Shown here: one piece after another, positions 19,446 through 28,287 of the stretch | Numbering within the stretch: position 1 is the first letter of the stretch | Layout: every line of letters begins with the position of its first letter | Source: an uncultured Bacteroides sp. | GTDB lineage: Bacteria; Bacteroidota; Bacteroidia; Bacteroidales; Bacteroidaceae | Length of the DNA: 64,000 bases | Assembly (NCBI RefSeq): GCF_963677715.1 | Contig: NZ_OY782495.1 | Span: 682,001-746,000 of the forward strand | Direction of reading: 5' to 3' | Program-made: the position numbers and the translations under genes | The notes under the pieces: generated by a model | Databases searched by the model: none | Told to the model about the DNA's origin: nothing | What the model saw: only the letters and a program-made list of their open reading frames with translations

Positions 19446-22400
19446 ATGATTAATAAAATCATTCGTTATTTCCTTGAAAACAGGCTGGTTACGATGCTCT
19501 TATTAGTGTTGGTTGTGGTGTGGGGTATCTCTACCTCACCCTTCAACTGGCATGGGGGAATCATTCCCAGAGACCCGATACCGGTAGATGCTATTCCCGA
19601 TATCGGTGATAACCAGCAAATTGTGGCTACCGAATGGATGGGGCGTTCGCCCAAAGACATTCAAGACCAGATTACGTATCCCTTAACGACTTCCTTACTG
19701 GGCATTCCGGGTGTAAAGACCATCCGTAGTACTTCCATGTTCGGCATGTCGTTCATCTATATTATTTTCAATGACGATGTAGAGTTCTACTGGAGTCGTT
19801 CGCGAGTATTGGAGAAACTTAATTCCTTGCCCAAAGGTACGTTGCCCGAAGGAGTGCAGCCATCGCTTGGGCCTGATGCAACGGCTTTAGGGCAGATTTA
19901 TTGGTATACGCTCGAAGGGCGAAATCCCAAAACCGGCAAACCCACCGGAGGTTGGGATGCCCAAGAGCTACGCACCATTCAGGACTTCTACGTAAAGTAT
20001 TCGCTTTCATCGGCCGAAGGCGTATCCGAAGTCAGCTCCGCCGGAGGTTTTGTTAAAGAGTATCAGATTGAGCTTAACCCCGATGCCATGCGGGCATTCA
20101 ACGTATCGGTGATGGATATCATGGATGCTGTTAAGAAAAGCAACCTTGACATCGGTGCCGAAACGATGGAAATCAACAAGGTGGAATACCTTATTCGTGG
20201 CTTGGGGTATGTTAAGAACATCTCGGACTTAGAGAATGCGGTGATCACCGTACGCAAGGGGGCACCTGTTCGCATTTCAGACGTGGCCTTTGTCAACATT
20301 GGTCCCGGCACGCGTAGAGGCGGACTGGATAAGGAAGGGGTTGAGGCCGTAGGTGGAGTCGTTGTGGCCCGCTATGGGTCTAATCCGCTGCAGGTGATAA
20401 ACAATGTGAAGGCTAAAATCAAAGAAATGGAAGCGGGGTTGCCGCAAAAGACATTGGCAGACGGCACTGTTTCTAAAGTGACAGTCGTTCCCTTCTATGA
20501 TCGCACAGGGTTGATAAAAGAAACAATCGGTACGTTGGAAACCTCGCTTACCCACGAAATTCTGATCTGTATCATCGTTATCATTGTGTTGGTGCTCAAT
20601 CTCCGATCGTCTATCATCATAGCCGGCATGCTGCCCATAGCGGTATTGTCTACGTTCATCATTATGCGCTATACGGGAGTGGCGGCCAATATAGTGGCTC
20701 TATCGGGCATTGCCATTGCCATCGGAGTGATGGTGGATGTGGGGGTAGTCTTCGTGGAGAGCATTATTCGCTACATGGAGATGCCCGAAAACAAAGGTAT
20801 CAGAGGTGGAAAGAAGTTCGTGAATCTGATTTATCAGGCCGTAAGCGAAGTGTCCAGTGCCATTGCTACTGCCATGACTACCACGATCGTCAGTTTCCTG
20901 CCGGTATTCGCCATGCAGGCGCAAGAAGGTAAACTGTTTACTCCGTTGGCTTATACAAAATCGTACGCACTGGTATCTGCCTTCGTGTTGGGACTTATTG
21001 TGCTCCCTACCCTTGCCTACTATCTGTTTTCCATTAAGGTAAATTCCCGGCTCATTCGCAAAGGGCTCAACTATGTACTGGTTGTTGGGGGCATTGTTTT
21101 ATCCGTCGTTTATGGAAGTCTTCCTGCTTTGGGACTGGTGGCAGTAGGGATCAATAACCTCACCGCCAATTATTGGAAAAATCCGAAATACAGCATCTAT
21201 ATAAATATAGGCATTGCACTCGTGGTGGCTATCTTTTATCTGTCCGGTGCCTGGTTGCCCATGGGGCCTCAGAAAGGATTTTTTTCTAACGCACTATTCG
21301 TAGCGGGCTGTATAGCTATCATTCTAAGCATCTTGTGGACACTCGTTCTTTACTACGAACGCATCTTGCGTTGGTGCCTGGCTCACAGATGGCAGTTTAT
21401 GCTTATTCCTACCACTACCATTGTTTTTGGCATTGTGATATGGATTGGTTTCAATAGTACTTTCGGGTTCGTAGCTTCGGGCTTTGAGGCTGTAGGATGG
21501 AACAGCTTCCGGCAAACGAGTGTGTGGCAGGCGGCATCGAAAACTTTTCCGGGTGTGGGACAGGAGTTTATGCCTTCGCTCAATGAAGGTTCATTCTTGC
21601 TGATGCCTACCAGTATGCCTCATACGGGAGTGGAACAGAATCTGGAATACATCAAAACGCTGGATAAACGTCTGACCGCTATTCCCGAAGTAGAAGTAGC
21701 CGTAGGTAAATGGGGACGAAGTAATTCGGCACTCGACCCCGCACCGATTCAGATGTTCGAAAACACCATTAACTACCGCCCGGAATATATTCTGGATGAA
21801 GACGGTCAGCGCGAAAGGTTTAAGGTGAACGGGAAAGGTGCTTATCTGCTAAAGGGAGGCAATACCTATAATCCGTCCGATGGTTTCCGCCGCATACCGG
21901 CAGACAGTTTAATTCCGGATGAGCATGGAGATTACTTCCGCCAATGGCGACCGAAAATAAAGAATGCAAACGATATCTGGCAGGAGATTGTAAACGTAAC
22001 GCATTTGCCGGGAGTTACTTCCGCACCGAAGCTTCAACCCATCGAAGCCCGGTTGGTAATGCTATCTACAGGTATGCGTGCTCCCATGGGGCTTAAAATA
22101 TACGGTCCCGACCTCGAAACTATTGAGCAAGGGGGAAAAGCCATGGAGAAAGCATTAAAGTCTGTGCCGTCGGTTATTCCGTCTTCCGTGTTCTACGACC
22201 GTGCCGTGGGTGCTCCTTATCTGGAGATTAAGCTCAACAGAGAGAACATGGCCCGTTATGGGATAAAGGTTACCGACTTGCAAGAGATATTGAGCGCTGC
22301 CGTGGGAGGTATGGTACTGAGCAAAACAGTCGAAGGACGGGAACGTTTTCCCATCCGCCTGCGTTATGCCCGCGAACTGCGGAATAGCCCCGAAGAATTG

Positions 22401-23288
22401 TCTGCATTGCTGATTCCCACCGCTACCGGTGCACAAATTCCGCTGAAAGAAGTAGCGGATATACAGTACACGAAAGGCGCACAAATGATTCAAAGTGAGA
22501 ACACTTTCCTGGTGGGATATGTGATATTCGACAAGCAAGCCGGAAAAGCCGAAGTGAATGTGGTGAACGAAGCTCAAAAGGTGCTCAAACAGAAGATAGC
22601 CAGCGGAGAGTTAAAGCTACCCAAAGGCGTAAGCTATAAGTTTGCAGGCAACTACGAGCAACAAGAACGAGCCACCAGTCGCCTGCTCATTGTGGTTCCG
22701 CTTGCCCTGCTCATTGTTTTGCTGGTACTTTACTTCCAGTTCAGAACCGTAACCGCTTCGCTGATCCATTTCTCGGGTGTCTTTGTAGCATTCGCAGGAG
22801 GTTTCATCTTGTTGTGGCTTTATGGGCAAGACTGGTTTATGAACTTCTCTGTGGGAGGAGAAAATATGCGCGACCTCTTCCAGATGCACACCATCAACCT
22901 CAGTGTAGCCGTCTGGGTAGGATTCATCGCTCTGTTTGGGGTAGCTACGGATGATGGGGTATTGATGGGAACATACATACATCAAACCTTTCTTCACAAG
23001 AATCCGCAGAGTAAACACGAGATTCGCGAAGCAGTGATAGAAGCCGGGTTGAAGCGTGTTCGCCCTGCTGCAATGACCACAGCCACCACGCTCATTGCTC
23101 TGCTGCCCGTACTGACCTCTACCGGAAAAGGTGCCGACATCATGATACCGATGGCCATACCAACCTTTGGCGGCATGCTCATCCAATCCATGACCATGTT
23201 CGTGGTACCCGTACTTCAATGCTGGTGGCGCGAAGGTGCTATTAAAAAGAATATAAAAATGCAGGAGGAAACAAATGATGAAGAATAA
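19446..23288 (+). CDS. cusA: CusA-type heavy-metal efflux RND pump
   Basis: Inner-membrane proton-driven pump of the HME-RND family, 1280 residues against about 1050 for E. coli CusA. The three methionines that bind Cu(I)/Ag(I) in CusA are all recognisable: M720 (NEGSFLLMPTSMP), M770 (APIQMFENT) and M872 (RLVMLSTGM). The TM4 signature AIGVMVDVGVVFVES is of the CusA type rather than the Czc DFG type. Extra length lies in an added membrane region at about 535-640 and an insert of about 50 residues between the second and third Met (near 785-840). It overlaps the TolC-like gene by 14 bp. Cu/Ag is the best guess for substrate. Confidence 0.9.
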   Translation: MINKIIRYFLENRLVTMLLLVLVVVWGISTSPFNWHGGIIPRDPIPVDAIPDIGDNQQIVATEWMGRSPKDIQDQITYPLTTSLLGIPGVKTIRSTSMFGMSFIYIIFNDDVEFYWSRSRVLEKLNSLPKGTLPEGVQPSLGPDATALGQIYWYTLEGRNPKTGKPTGGWDAQELRTIQDFYVKYSLSSAEGVSEVSSAGGFVKEYQIELNPDAMRAFNVSVMDIMDAVKKSNLDIGAETMEINKVEYLIRGLGYVKNISDLENAVITVRKGAPVRISDVAFVNIGPGTRRGGLDKEGVEAVGGVVVARYGSNPLQVINNVKAKIKEMEAGLPQKTLADGTVSKVTVVPFYDRTGLIKETIGTLETSLTHEILICIIVIIVLVLNLRSSIIIAGMLPIAVLSTFIIMRYTGVAANIVALSGIAIAIGVMVDVGVVFVESIIRYMEMPENKGIRGGKKFVNLIYQAVSEVSSAIATAMTTTIVSFLPVFAMQAQEGKLFTPLAYTKSYALVSAFVLGLIVLPTLAYYLFSIKVNSRLIRKGLNYVLVVGGIVLSVVYGSLPALGLVAVGINNLTANYWKNPKYSIYINIGIALVVAIFYLSGAWLPMGPQKGFFSNALFVAGCIAIILSILWTLVLYYERILRWCLAHRWQFMLIPTTTIVFGIVIWIGFNSTFGFVASGFEAVGWNSFRQTSVWQAASKTFPGVGQEFMPSLNEGSFLLMPTSMPHTGVEQNLEYIKTLDKRLTAIPEVEVAVGKWGRSNSALDPAPIQMFENTINYRPEYILDEDGQRERFKVNGKGAYLLKGGNTYNPSDGFRRIPADSLIPDEHGDYFRQWRPKIKNANDIWQEIVNVTHLPGVTSAPKLQPIEARLVMLSTGMRAPMGLKIYGPDLETIEQGGKAMEKALKSVPSVIPSSVFYDRAVGAPYLEIKLNRENMARYGIKVTDLQEILSAAVGGMVLSKTVEGRERFPIRLRYARELRNSPEELSALLIPTATGAQIPLKEVADIQYTKGAQMIQSENTFLVGYVIFDKQAGKAEVNVVNEAQKVLKQKIASGELKLPKGVSYKFAGNYEQQERATSRLLIVVPLALLIVLLVLYFQFRTVTASLIHFSGVFVAFAGGFILLWLYGQDWFMNFSVGGENMRDLFQMHTINLSVAVWVGFIALFGVATDDGVLMGTYIHQTFLHKNPQSKHEIREAVIEAGLKRVRPAAMTTATTLIALLPVLTSTGKGADIMIPMAIPTFGGMLIQSMTMFVVPVLQCWWREGAIKKNIKMQEETNDEE

Positions 23289-24738
23289 AAACCTAAAACG
23301 TTTCTTATCCGGTGGATTAGTATTGATGCTAACCATACTGGCGGGTCATGCGCAACAGGCAGACAGCCTTTCTCATTATCTGGAAACGGCAGCTCGCAAT
23401 AATCCGCTTATCAATGCCGACTTTGCGAGTTACAAGGCTTCCGTGGAGAAAGTAACGCAAGCAGGCGCATACCCCGACCCGGAACTCGAAATCGGTTTCT
23501 TCCTCAAACCGATGGAAGTGGTAAACGGAAAGCAATTAGCCAATTTTACGCTGATGCAAATGTTCCCTTGGTTTGGCACACGCGGTGCTGCCCGTAGCGA
23601 AGCTACTCAAATGACTAAAATGGCCTACGAGAAGTTTCGTGAAAGCAGAAACGAACTCTATTATCAGGTAAAAAGTCAGTGGTATCAGCTCAGCAACCTC
23701 CGCGAGCAATGGAAGAATACGCAGGCACATTTAGTTCTGCTCAATCAGTTAGAACAACTGGCTTTGACGCGTTTCTCCTCACCCGCAGGAGGAAGAGGAA
23801 GCTCTCAGCAGGGCTTTTCATCTGCCGCTCAGCAGCCGGCAGCCGTTGCAGGAGGAGGAGGTCAAAGCATGGGAGGCATGGGCGGAGCTCCACAATCGGG
23901 CTCTGCTCCGGCTGCTGCAAGCAGCATGAACAGCATGCCAACAAGCTCTATGAGTGGAGGAAGTAGTAGTAGCCTGTCCGATGTACTCCGAATTCAATTG
24001 GAGAAAAAAGAGTTAGAAAACAAACTGGAAACGATACTCTCGGACACTAAAGCGGCCGAAGCCCGGTTCAATGCCTTGCTCAACCGTTCCCAGCAGCTTC
24101 CGGTTACCGTGCCCGATTCGCTTCAACGAGTGCTTTTTGCCGCCAACGACAGGGCATTGCTCGATACCATTACCACTCAAAACCCCATGTTGGCCATGCT
24201 CGAAGCCGAAGGCAACGCCTACGAGGCCAAAAGAGTAATGGATAAAAGAATGAGTTACCCCATGCTGGGCATAGGGCTACAATATTCTTTAATCGGACAA
24301 AAGACTCTGACGGCGGATAATATGGGTTCTATGAGTGGAATGAATGGAAATGATATGATTATGCCGATGGTAAAAATCACTTTGCCCATCTTTCGCCGCA
24401 AATACAATGCTCAGCAACGGGAAAGTCGGTACAACTCTCAATCCAGCCGCATGAAGTACGACGATACGCTGAACAAGCTTCAGGCCGAATACATCGGTTT
24501 AAAGCAACAGCTCGAAGATGCTTCCCGCAAAGTAACGCTCTACGAAGAGCAATACACCCTTTCGCAATCCATCTACCGGGTAATGGTACAAGGCTTTTCA
24601 GCCGGTAGCACATCATTGACGGACGTGATAGCGGTGGAGCGGCAAATGCTGGATTATACCCTCAGAGAAAGCGAAGCCATCGCCTCTTATAATACCGTGG
24701 TGGCAGGTATCGATAAATTAGTATCCACCTCCTTTTAA
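23275..24738 (+). CDS. TolC-family outer-membrane factor with Gly/Ser/Met-rich insert
   Basis: Outer-membrane exit duct of the tripartite efflux system, 487 residues. Signal peptide (cleavage near GHAQQA), then two helical-hairpin repeats typical of CusC/TolC. Between them lies a low-complexity stretch at about residues 168-236, made of Gly, Ser, Ala, Gln and seven Met (QSMGGMGG, MNSMPTSSMSGG). It falls roughly where an extracellular or periplasmic-tip loop would be; Met spacing suggests Cu(I)/Ag(I) binding, though it may only be a flexible linker. The second half again has Met-rich DNMGSMSGMNGNDMIMPM near 340-365. It overlaps cusA and precedes cusB by 11 bp. Confidence 0.88.
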   Translation: MMKNKNLKRFLSGGLVLMLTILAGHAQQADSLSHYLETAARNNPLINADFASYKASVEKVTQAGAYPDPELEIGFFLKPMEVVNGKQLANFTLMQMFPWFGTRGAARSEATQMTKMAYEKFRESRNELYYQVKSQWYQLSNLREQWKNTQAHLVLLNQLEQLALTRFSSPAGGRGSSQQGFSSAAQQPAAVAGGGGQSMGGMGGAPQSGSAPAAASSMNSMPTSSMSGGSSSSLSDVLRIQLEKKELENKLETILSDTKAAEARFNALLNRSQQLPVTVPDSLQRVLFAANDRALLDTITTQNPMLAMLEAEGNAYEAKRVMDKRMSYPMLGIGLQYSLIGQKTLTADNMGSMSGMNGNDMIMPMVKITLPIFRRKYNAQQRESRYNSQSSRMKYDDTLNKLQAEYIGLKQQLEDASRKVTLYEEQYTLSQSIYRVMVQGFSAGSTSLTDVIAVERQMLDYTLRESEAIASYNTVVAGIDKLVSTSF

Positions 24739-24749
24739 CACAGAAGATA

Positions 24750-26141
24750 ATGAAAAAAATAACTGAAATATGGAAACTGAAACAAGTAAGATATACCTTA
24801 TTTGCCTTGGGCGGATTATTGGTAGGATGGTTGCTCTTTAGCGGCCCCTCCCCTTCCGCAAATAACAAACATCAGGATGGGGATAGCACCCAACAAGATG
24901 CCGGACACAAGCTTACTCAGGATGAAACCGGTATATGGACCTGCTCCATGCATCCGCAAATACGTATGCACAAACCAGGCAAATGCCCCATCTGCGGTAT
25001 GGATCTCATTCCGCTTCGCAAAAGTGCGGGCAGCAGCGAGGCCATCAATCCTGCCGCCGTACAATTATCGGAAGAAGCCACTGCACTGGCCAACGTGCAA
25101 ACGTCGGTCGTCAGCCGTGAAAACCCGGTAAAAGAAATACGTCTGTATGGCAAAATTGCGGCGGACGAGCGCAATCTGCAATCTCAAACGGCTCATATCA
25201 GCGGACGAATAGAGGGCTTGAACGTGAATTTCACCGGAGAGGCCGTACAAGCGGGACAAACTCTTGCACGCATCTATTCACCTGAATTGCTCACGGCTCA
25301 ACAAGAGTTGCTTGAAGCACTAAAGATGAATCAGCCGCAATTGGTACAAGCCGCCCGTGAGAAGCTGCATCTCTGGAAAATGACCGACACACAGATTGCA
25401 GCTATCGAGCACTCGGGCAGTGTTTCTCCCGTGGTAGATATTAAAGCCAATACCAGCGGCATTGTTATCAACAAGCGTGTCAGTCAGGGCGACTATGTAT
25501 CACAAGGAGCCGTGTTGTTCGATGTAGCTAACCTGTCGAGAGTATGGGCGTTGTTTCAGGCTTATGAAACCGATTTACCTTTCATGAACGTAGGCGATCG
25601 GTTGGAGTTTACCCTTCCCTCCGTGCCCGGCAAGGTGTATTCGGGAAAGATTGCTTTTATAGACCCCATCATCGACCCTGCTACTCGCACAGCCAGCGTA
25701 CGCATAGAAGTGAGCAACACCCAAGGGACATTAAAGCCCGAGATGTATGCCACAGCCACGGTGAGTGCCGGACTGAAAGCTTATAAGAATGAGATTATCA
25801 TTCCCGCTACCGCTATATTGTGGACAGGAAAACGATCCATTGTATACGTTAAACAAACCGGAATCAGCACGCCTGCCTTCCTGATGCGCCAGGTAGAGCT
25901 TGGCCCGTCTCTGGGTAATGCTTACGTCATCCTTAAAGGACTTTCCGAAGGGGAAGAAGTGGTAACGAACGGCGCCTTTGCCATCGATGCCAGTGCACAA
26001 CTGGAAGGTAAGCGTTCCATGATGAACGATGACGAATCTCAATCCGCATCCGGGCACAAAGCACCTGCGATGAACGGCATGGTAATGAAAGCCGACGAGC
26101 CGATGCCCAATAGCAATAGGGAGACCGGGCAGACAAGATAA
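24750..26141 (+). CDS. cusB: CusB-type periplasmic adaptor with heavy-metal-binding domain
   Basis: Membrane-fusion protein linking CusA to the TolC-like duct, 463 residues. One N-terminal membrane anchor (about 12-31), then a heavy-metal-binding domain with WTCSMHPQIRMHKPGKCPICG (paired Cys, Met and His), a barrel-sandwich hybrid and alpha-hairpin (IEGLNVNFTGEAVQAGQTLA, SPELLTAQQELLEAL), and a beta-barrel/membrane-proximal region (GKVYSGKIAFIDPIIDPATRT). The tail contains a Met/His segment (SGHKAPAMNGMVMKADEPMP) typical of copper-handling CusB proteins. It is the last gene of the efflux operon and is followed by a terminator. Confidence 0.92.
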   Translation: MKKITEIWKLKQVRYTLFALGGLLVGWLLFSGPSPSANNKHQDGDSTQQDAGHKLTQDETGIWTCSMHPQIRMHKPGKCPICGMDLIPLRKSAGSSEAINPAAVQLSEEATALANVQTSVVSRENPVKEIRLYGKIAADERNLQSQTAHISGRIEGLNVNFTGEAVQAGQTLARIYSPELLTAQQELLEALKMNQPQLVQAAREKLHLWKMTDTQIAAIEHSGSVSPVVDIKANTSGIVINKRVSQGDYVSQGAVLFDVANLSRVWALFQAYETDLPFMNVGDRLEFTLPSVPGKVYSGKIAFIDPIIDPATRTASVRIEVSNTQGTLKPEMYATATVSAGLKAYKNEIIIPATAILWTGKRSIVYVKQTGISTPAFLMRQVELGPSLGNAYVILKGLSEGEEVVTNGAFAIDASAQLEGKRSMMNDDESQSASGHKAPAMNGMVMKADEPMPNSNRETGQTR

Positions 26142-26211
26142 GTAAAAGGTTTACGACAATTTATCCGAATGCTGTAAATTATAGAGATTAATTATTTTTA
26201 ATTATACAAAG

Positions 26212-26249
26212 ACGAGTCTACTTTTTCACAAGAAAGTAGACTCGTTTTA
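26212..26249 (+). terminator. Intrinsic terminator after cusB
   Basis: Perfect 13-bp stem ACGAGTCTACTTT (26212-26224) with its complement (26233-26245), 8-nt loop, followed by TTT. It ends the copper-efflux operon. Confidence 0.85.
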
Positions 26250-26670
26250 TAAATACTCTTAAAAAAGACTTAGATTTACAAAGTATAAGACTTAAGTCTT
26301 TTGGCTGACATTAGTTTTTAGCCTGCTGGAAGTAAGCACTTCAGCATCTTCTTTTTCATTTTACAATATAGCCCAGATCATGAAGCACTCTTTACTTTAT
26401 TATGACGCATCAAACCGATGAATTCATCAGGCAGTATCAACTTTCCTATTGCAAACTTAGACAGTAATAAAAAAGCAAAATACAAATAACGTTAAACAAT
26501 TCTTTTTTTTCTATTTGTTATCTTACTGATAATCAATATTTCTAACTTATAAGTAAGTTAAATACTTCCTTGTAATCTCTTGCAGATATTAACTTCACAA
26601 ACTATATTTGCTCTCCATAAGTAACCAAATTACTATTTTAAACTATATATAAAACTAAAAAACAAAAAAT
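26250..26670. other. A+T-rich gap without a supportable gene
   Basis: Holds a 14-bp perfect palindrome AAGACTTAAGTCTT (26287-26300) and long A/T runs. The minus strand has a frame that would encode a short peptide with ILPDEFIGLMRHNKV (about 26370-26470), which stops soon after. It could be a gene relic but I cannot assign it. The last 20 bp form the leader repeated after the doxX-like gene. Confidence 0.5.
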
Positions 26671-27081
26671 ATGAAGTACTTAGAAAAAAACATTGATTTA
26701 GGGTTATTAATCATCCGCTTAGCTGTAGGAGGATTAATGCTGTTTCATGGAATATCAAAAATGATATACGGAGTTGGTTTTATAGAACAAGTGGTTAGCG
26801 GTGCAGGTCTACCTCACTTTGTAACGTACGGAGTATATATTGGTGAAGTTGTCGCTCCTATCTTCATTATTGGCGGATTAGCGACACGTGCGGCGGCAGG
26901 TATTTTTGCTTTCAACTGCTTAGTAGCAACTTTACTTGTTCATACAAGCATGATATTTACACTAGGTGCAGAAGGTGGATGGGCTTTAGAGTTAATCGGT
27001 TTATACTTCTTTGGAGCTGTTGCATTGATTTTTACAGGTGGAGGCAGGTATGCAATAAGTAATAAACACATTTGGGACTAA
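26671..27081 (+). CDS. DoxX-family membrane protein
   Basis: 136 residues, four predicted membrane helices. It shows the DoxX features LGLLIIRLAVGGLMLFHGISK near the N-terminus and AGIFAFNCLVATLLVH in the second half. DoxX-like proteins take part in redox or thiol stress responses and quinone-linked reactions, but this one has no known substrate. With the flavodoxin-fold oxidoreductase and HxlR regulator downstream it forms a typical electrophile- or quinone-response cluster. Confidence 0.88.
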   Translation: MKYLEKNIDLGLLIIRLAVGGLMLFHGISKMIYGVGFIEQVVSGAGLPHFVTYGVYIGEVVAPIFIIGGLATRAAAGIFAFNCLVATLLVHTSMIFTLGAEGGWALELIGLYFFGAVALIFTGGGRYAISNKHIWD

Positions 27082-27196
27082 ATATAGAACGCAAAACTAA
27101 AAAACAAAAATATGAAAAAGTATTTTATTTCATCAATCATGCAGAATTCAGCCCTAAGAAATAATAAACTATAATCAATTAAATAATAAAAAAAAA
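27082..27196 (+). repeat. Duplicated leader sequence with a 20-codon mini-ORF
   Basis: The leader just before the doxX-like ATG (AAACTAAAAAACAAAAAATA, from 26651) recurs at 27093 with one A fewer, again immediately before an ATG. That ATG (27112) opens a 20-codon frame (MKKYFISSIMQNSALRNNKL) ending at 27174. The pair looks like a leader duplication, or what remains of a second gene after deletion. The mini-ORF could be a leader peptide but there is no further support. Confidence 0.5.
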
Positions 27197-27718
27197 ATGA
27201 AAACAATTATCATTTTAGCTCACCCCAACATAGAGCAGTCTCACATAAACAAGTCATGGATAGAAGCATTAAAAGCAAGTAATCCAGAAATTAAGATACA
27301 TGATATTTATAAAACATATCCTGATTGGAATATTGATGCTGTCGCAGAACAAACCTTGCTTGAACAATATGATAGAATTATCTTAGAATACCCTATTCAA
27401 TGGTATAACATGACTCCATTATTAAAAAAATGGTTAGATGATGTTTTCCTTATGGGATGGTGTTATGGGAGTGGAGATAAACTAAAGGGGAAAGAAATTG
27501 GACTTGCAGTTTCGACTGCCGGAATTGAAGAAGCATATACAGACTCTGATAACGGCTTTGGTACAATGGAACAATTATTAAAGTCAGTGGCATCTACTGT
27601 CAAATTTGTCGGAGGAAAGTATATTTCACACCATATATTCCACGGCGCTTATCAACCAGATGTAAATGACAGACTTCCCGAAAATATCAAACAATACATT
27701 AGTTTTATTACACAATAG
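27197..27718 (+). CDS. Flavodoxin-fold NAD(P)H oxidoreductase (KefF/MdaB/NQO-like)
   Basis: 173-residue cytoplasmic flavoprotein. The N-terminal IIILAHPNIEQSHINKSW is the flavin-phosphate binding loop of the NQO/MdaB/KefF group, and IILEYPIQWYNMTPLLKKWLDDVF is the conserved central motif. Expected to reduce quinones or other electrophiles with two electrons from NAD(P)H. It is transcribed in the same direction as the HxlR-type regulator 75 bp downstream, which likely controls it. Whether it is an ancillary subunit of a K+ channel (KefF role) is not supported, since no KefC gene is present. Confidence 0.87.
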   Translation: MKTIIILAHPNIEQSHINKSWIEALKASNPEIKIHDIYKTYPDWNIDAVAEQTLLEQYDRIILEYPIQWYNMTPLLKKWLDDVFLMGWCYGSGDKLKGKEIGLAVSTAGIEEAYTDSDNGFGTMEQLLKSVASTVKFVGGKYISHHIFHGAYQPDVNDRLPENIKQYISFITQ

Positions 27719-27792
27719 TTCTTTTTGTAAAAGAGGTACTTCGTTCCATAAAGTATCTCTTTCCACCATAAAGAAACAGGGAGAAAATAACA

Positions 27793-28185
27793 ATGAAAAC
27801 AGAAGATAGATTGAAAAGTGACTGCCCTGTAAGATCCATTTTAAATGGCATTGGAAATAAATGGTCCATATTAATAGTAGATATTTTAGGTAATATAGAA
27901 AGCCTTCGGTTTAATGAATTAAGCAAAGCAGTGGGAGATATATCCCAAAAAATGCTGACTGTTACTCTTCGCTCTCTTGAATCAGATGGAGTTGTATATC
28001 GAAAAATGTATTCAGAGATTCCTCCACATGTGGAATATGGATTAACGTCCCTCGGATATGATTTACTGCCACACATCCGTAGTTTAATTGTCTGGAGCAA
28101 AGAGAATATTGAAACAATAAAGATAAACAGGAATTCTTTTAGAAATAAAAAGCTAAAAAAGGAAGATACATTATCTACCATATAA
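27793..28185 (+). CDS. HxlR-family transcriptional regulator
   Basis: 130-residue winged-helix regulator. The family start DCPVRSILNGIGNKWSILIV is present with Cys11 at the position used for thiol-based redox or electrophile sensing in HypR/YodB-type members. The wing and recognition helix are in LRFNELSKAVGDISQKMLTVTLRSLESDGVVYR. Lying just after the flavodoxin-fold oxidoreductase, it is likely the local repressor or activator of the DoxX/oxidoreductase genes responding to quinones, aldehydes or similar. It ends just before a shared terminator. Confidence 0.9.
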   Translation: MKTEDRLKSDCPVRSILNGIGNKWSILIVDILGNIESLRFNELSKAVGDISQKMLTVTLRSLESDGVVYRKMYSEIPPHVEYGLTSLGYDLLPHIRSLIVWSKENIETIKINRNSFRNKKLKKEDTLSTI

Positions 28186-28240
28186 TCCTCATTCAGACAC
28201 CTTGCAAAATACTTATTGCGATTCTTGAGAAGGGAAATAA

Positions 28241-28282
28241 AAAGAGAATCCATTAACTTTCAATAGTTAGCGGATTCTCTTT
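28241..28282. terminator. Bidirectional terminator between convergent genes
   Basis: Eleven-bp outer stem AAAGAGAATCC (28241-28251) with GGATTCTCTTT (28272-28282), extended inward by further pairs interrupted by one mismatch. It sits between the HxlR gene and the PhnX-like gene, with A-run and T-run on either side, so it can serve both. Confidence 0.8.
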
Positions 28283-28287
28283 AAGTA

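Noticed and set aside
22617-23336. 239-codon frame antisense to the end of cusA and start of the TolC-like gene
   Set aside because: Crosses two genes that have clear family motifs; no start context or domain.
26287-26300. 14-bp palindrome AAGACTTAAGTCTT
   Set aside because: Short palindromes occur by chance in A+T-rich DNA, and no adjacent promoter supports an operator.
26370-26470. Minus-strand relic containing ILPDEFIGLMRHNKV
   Set aside because: Short, ends in a stop after about 34 codons, and no family match could be named; too weak to list as a pseudogene.
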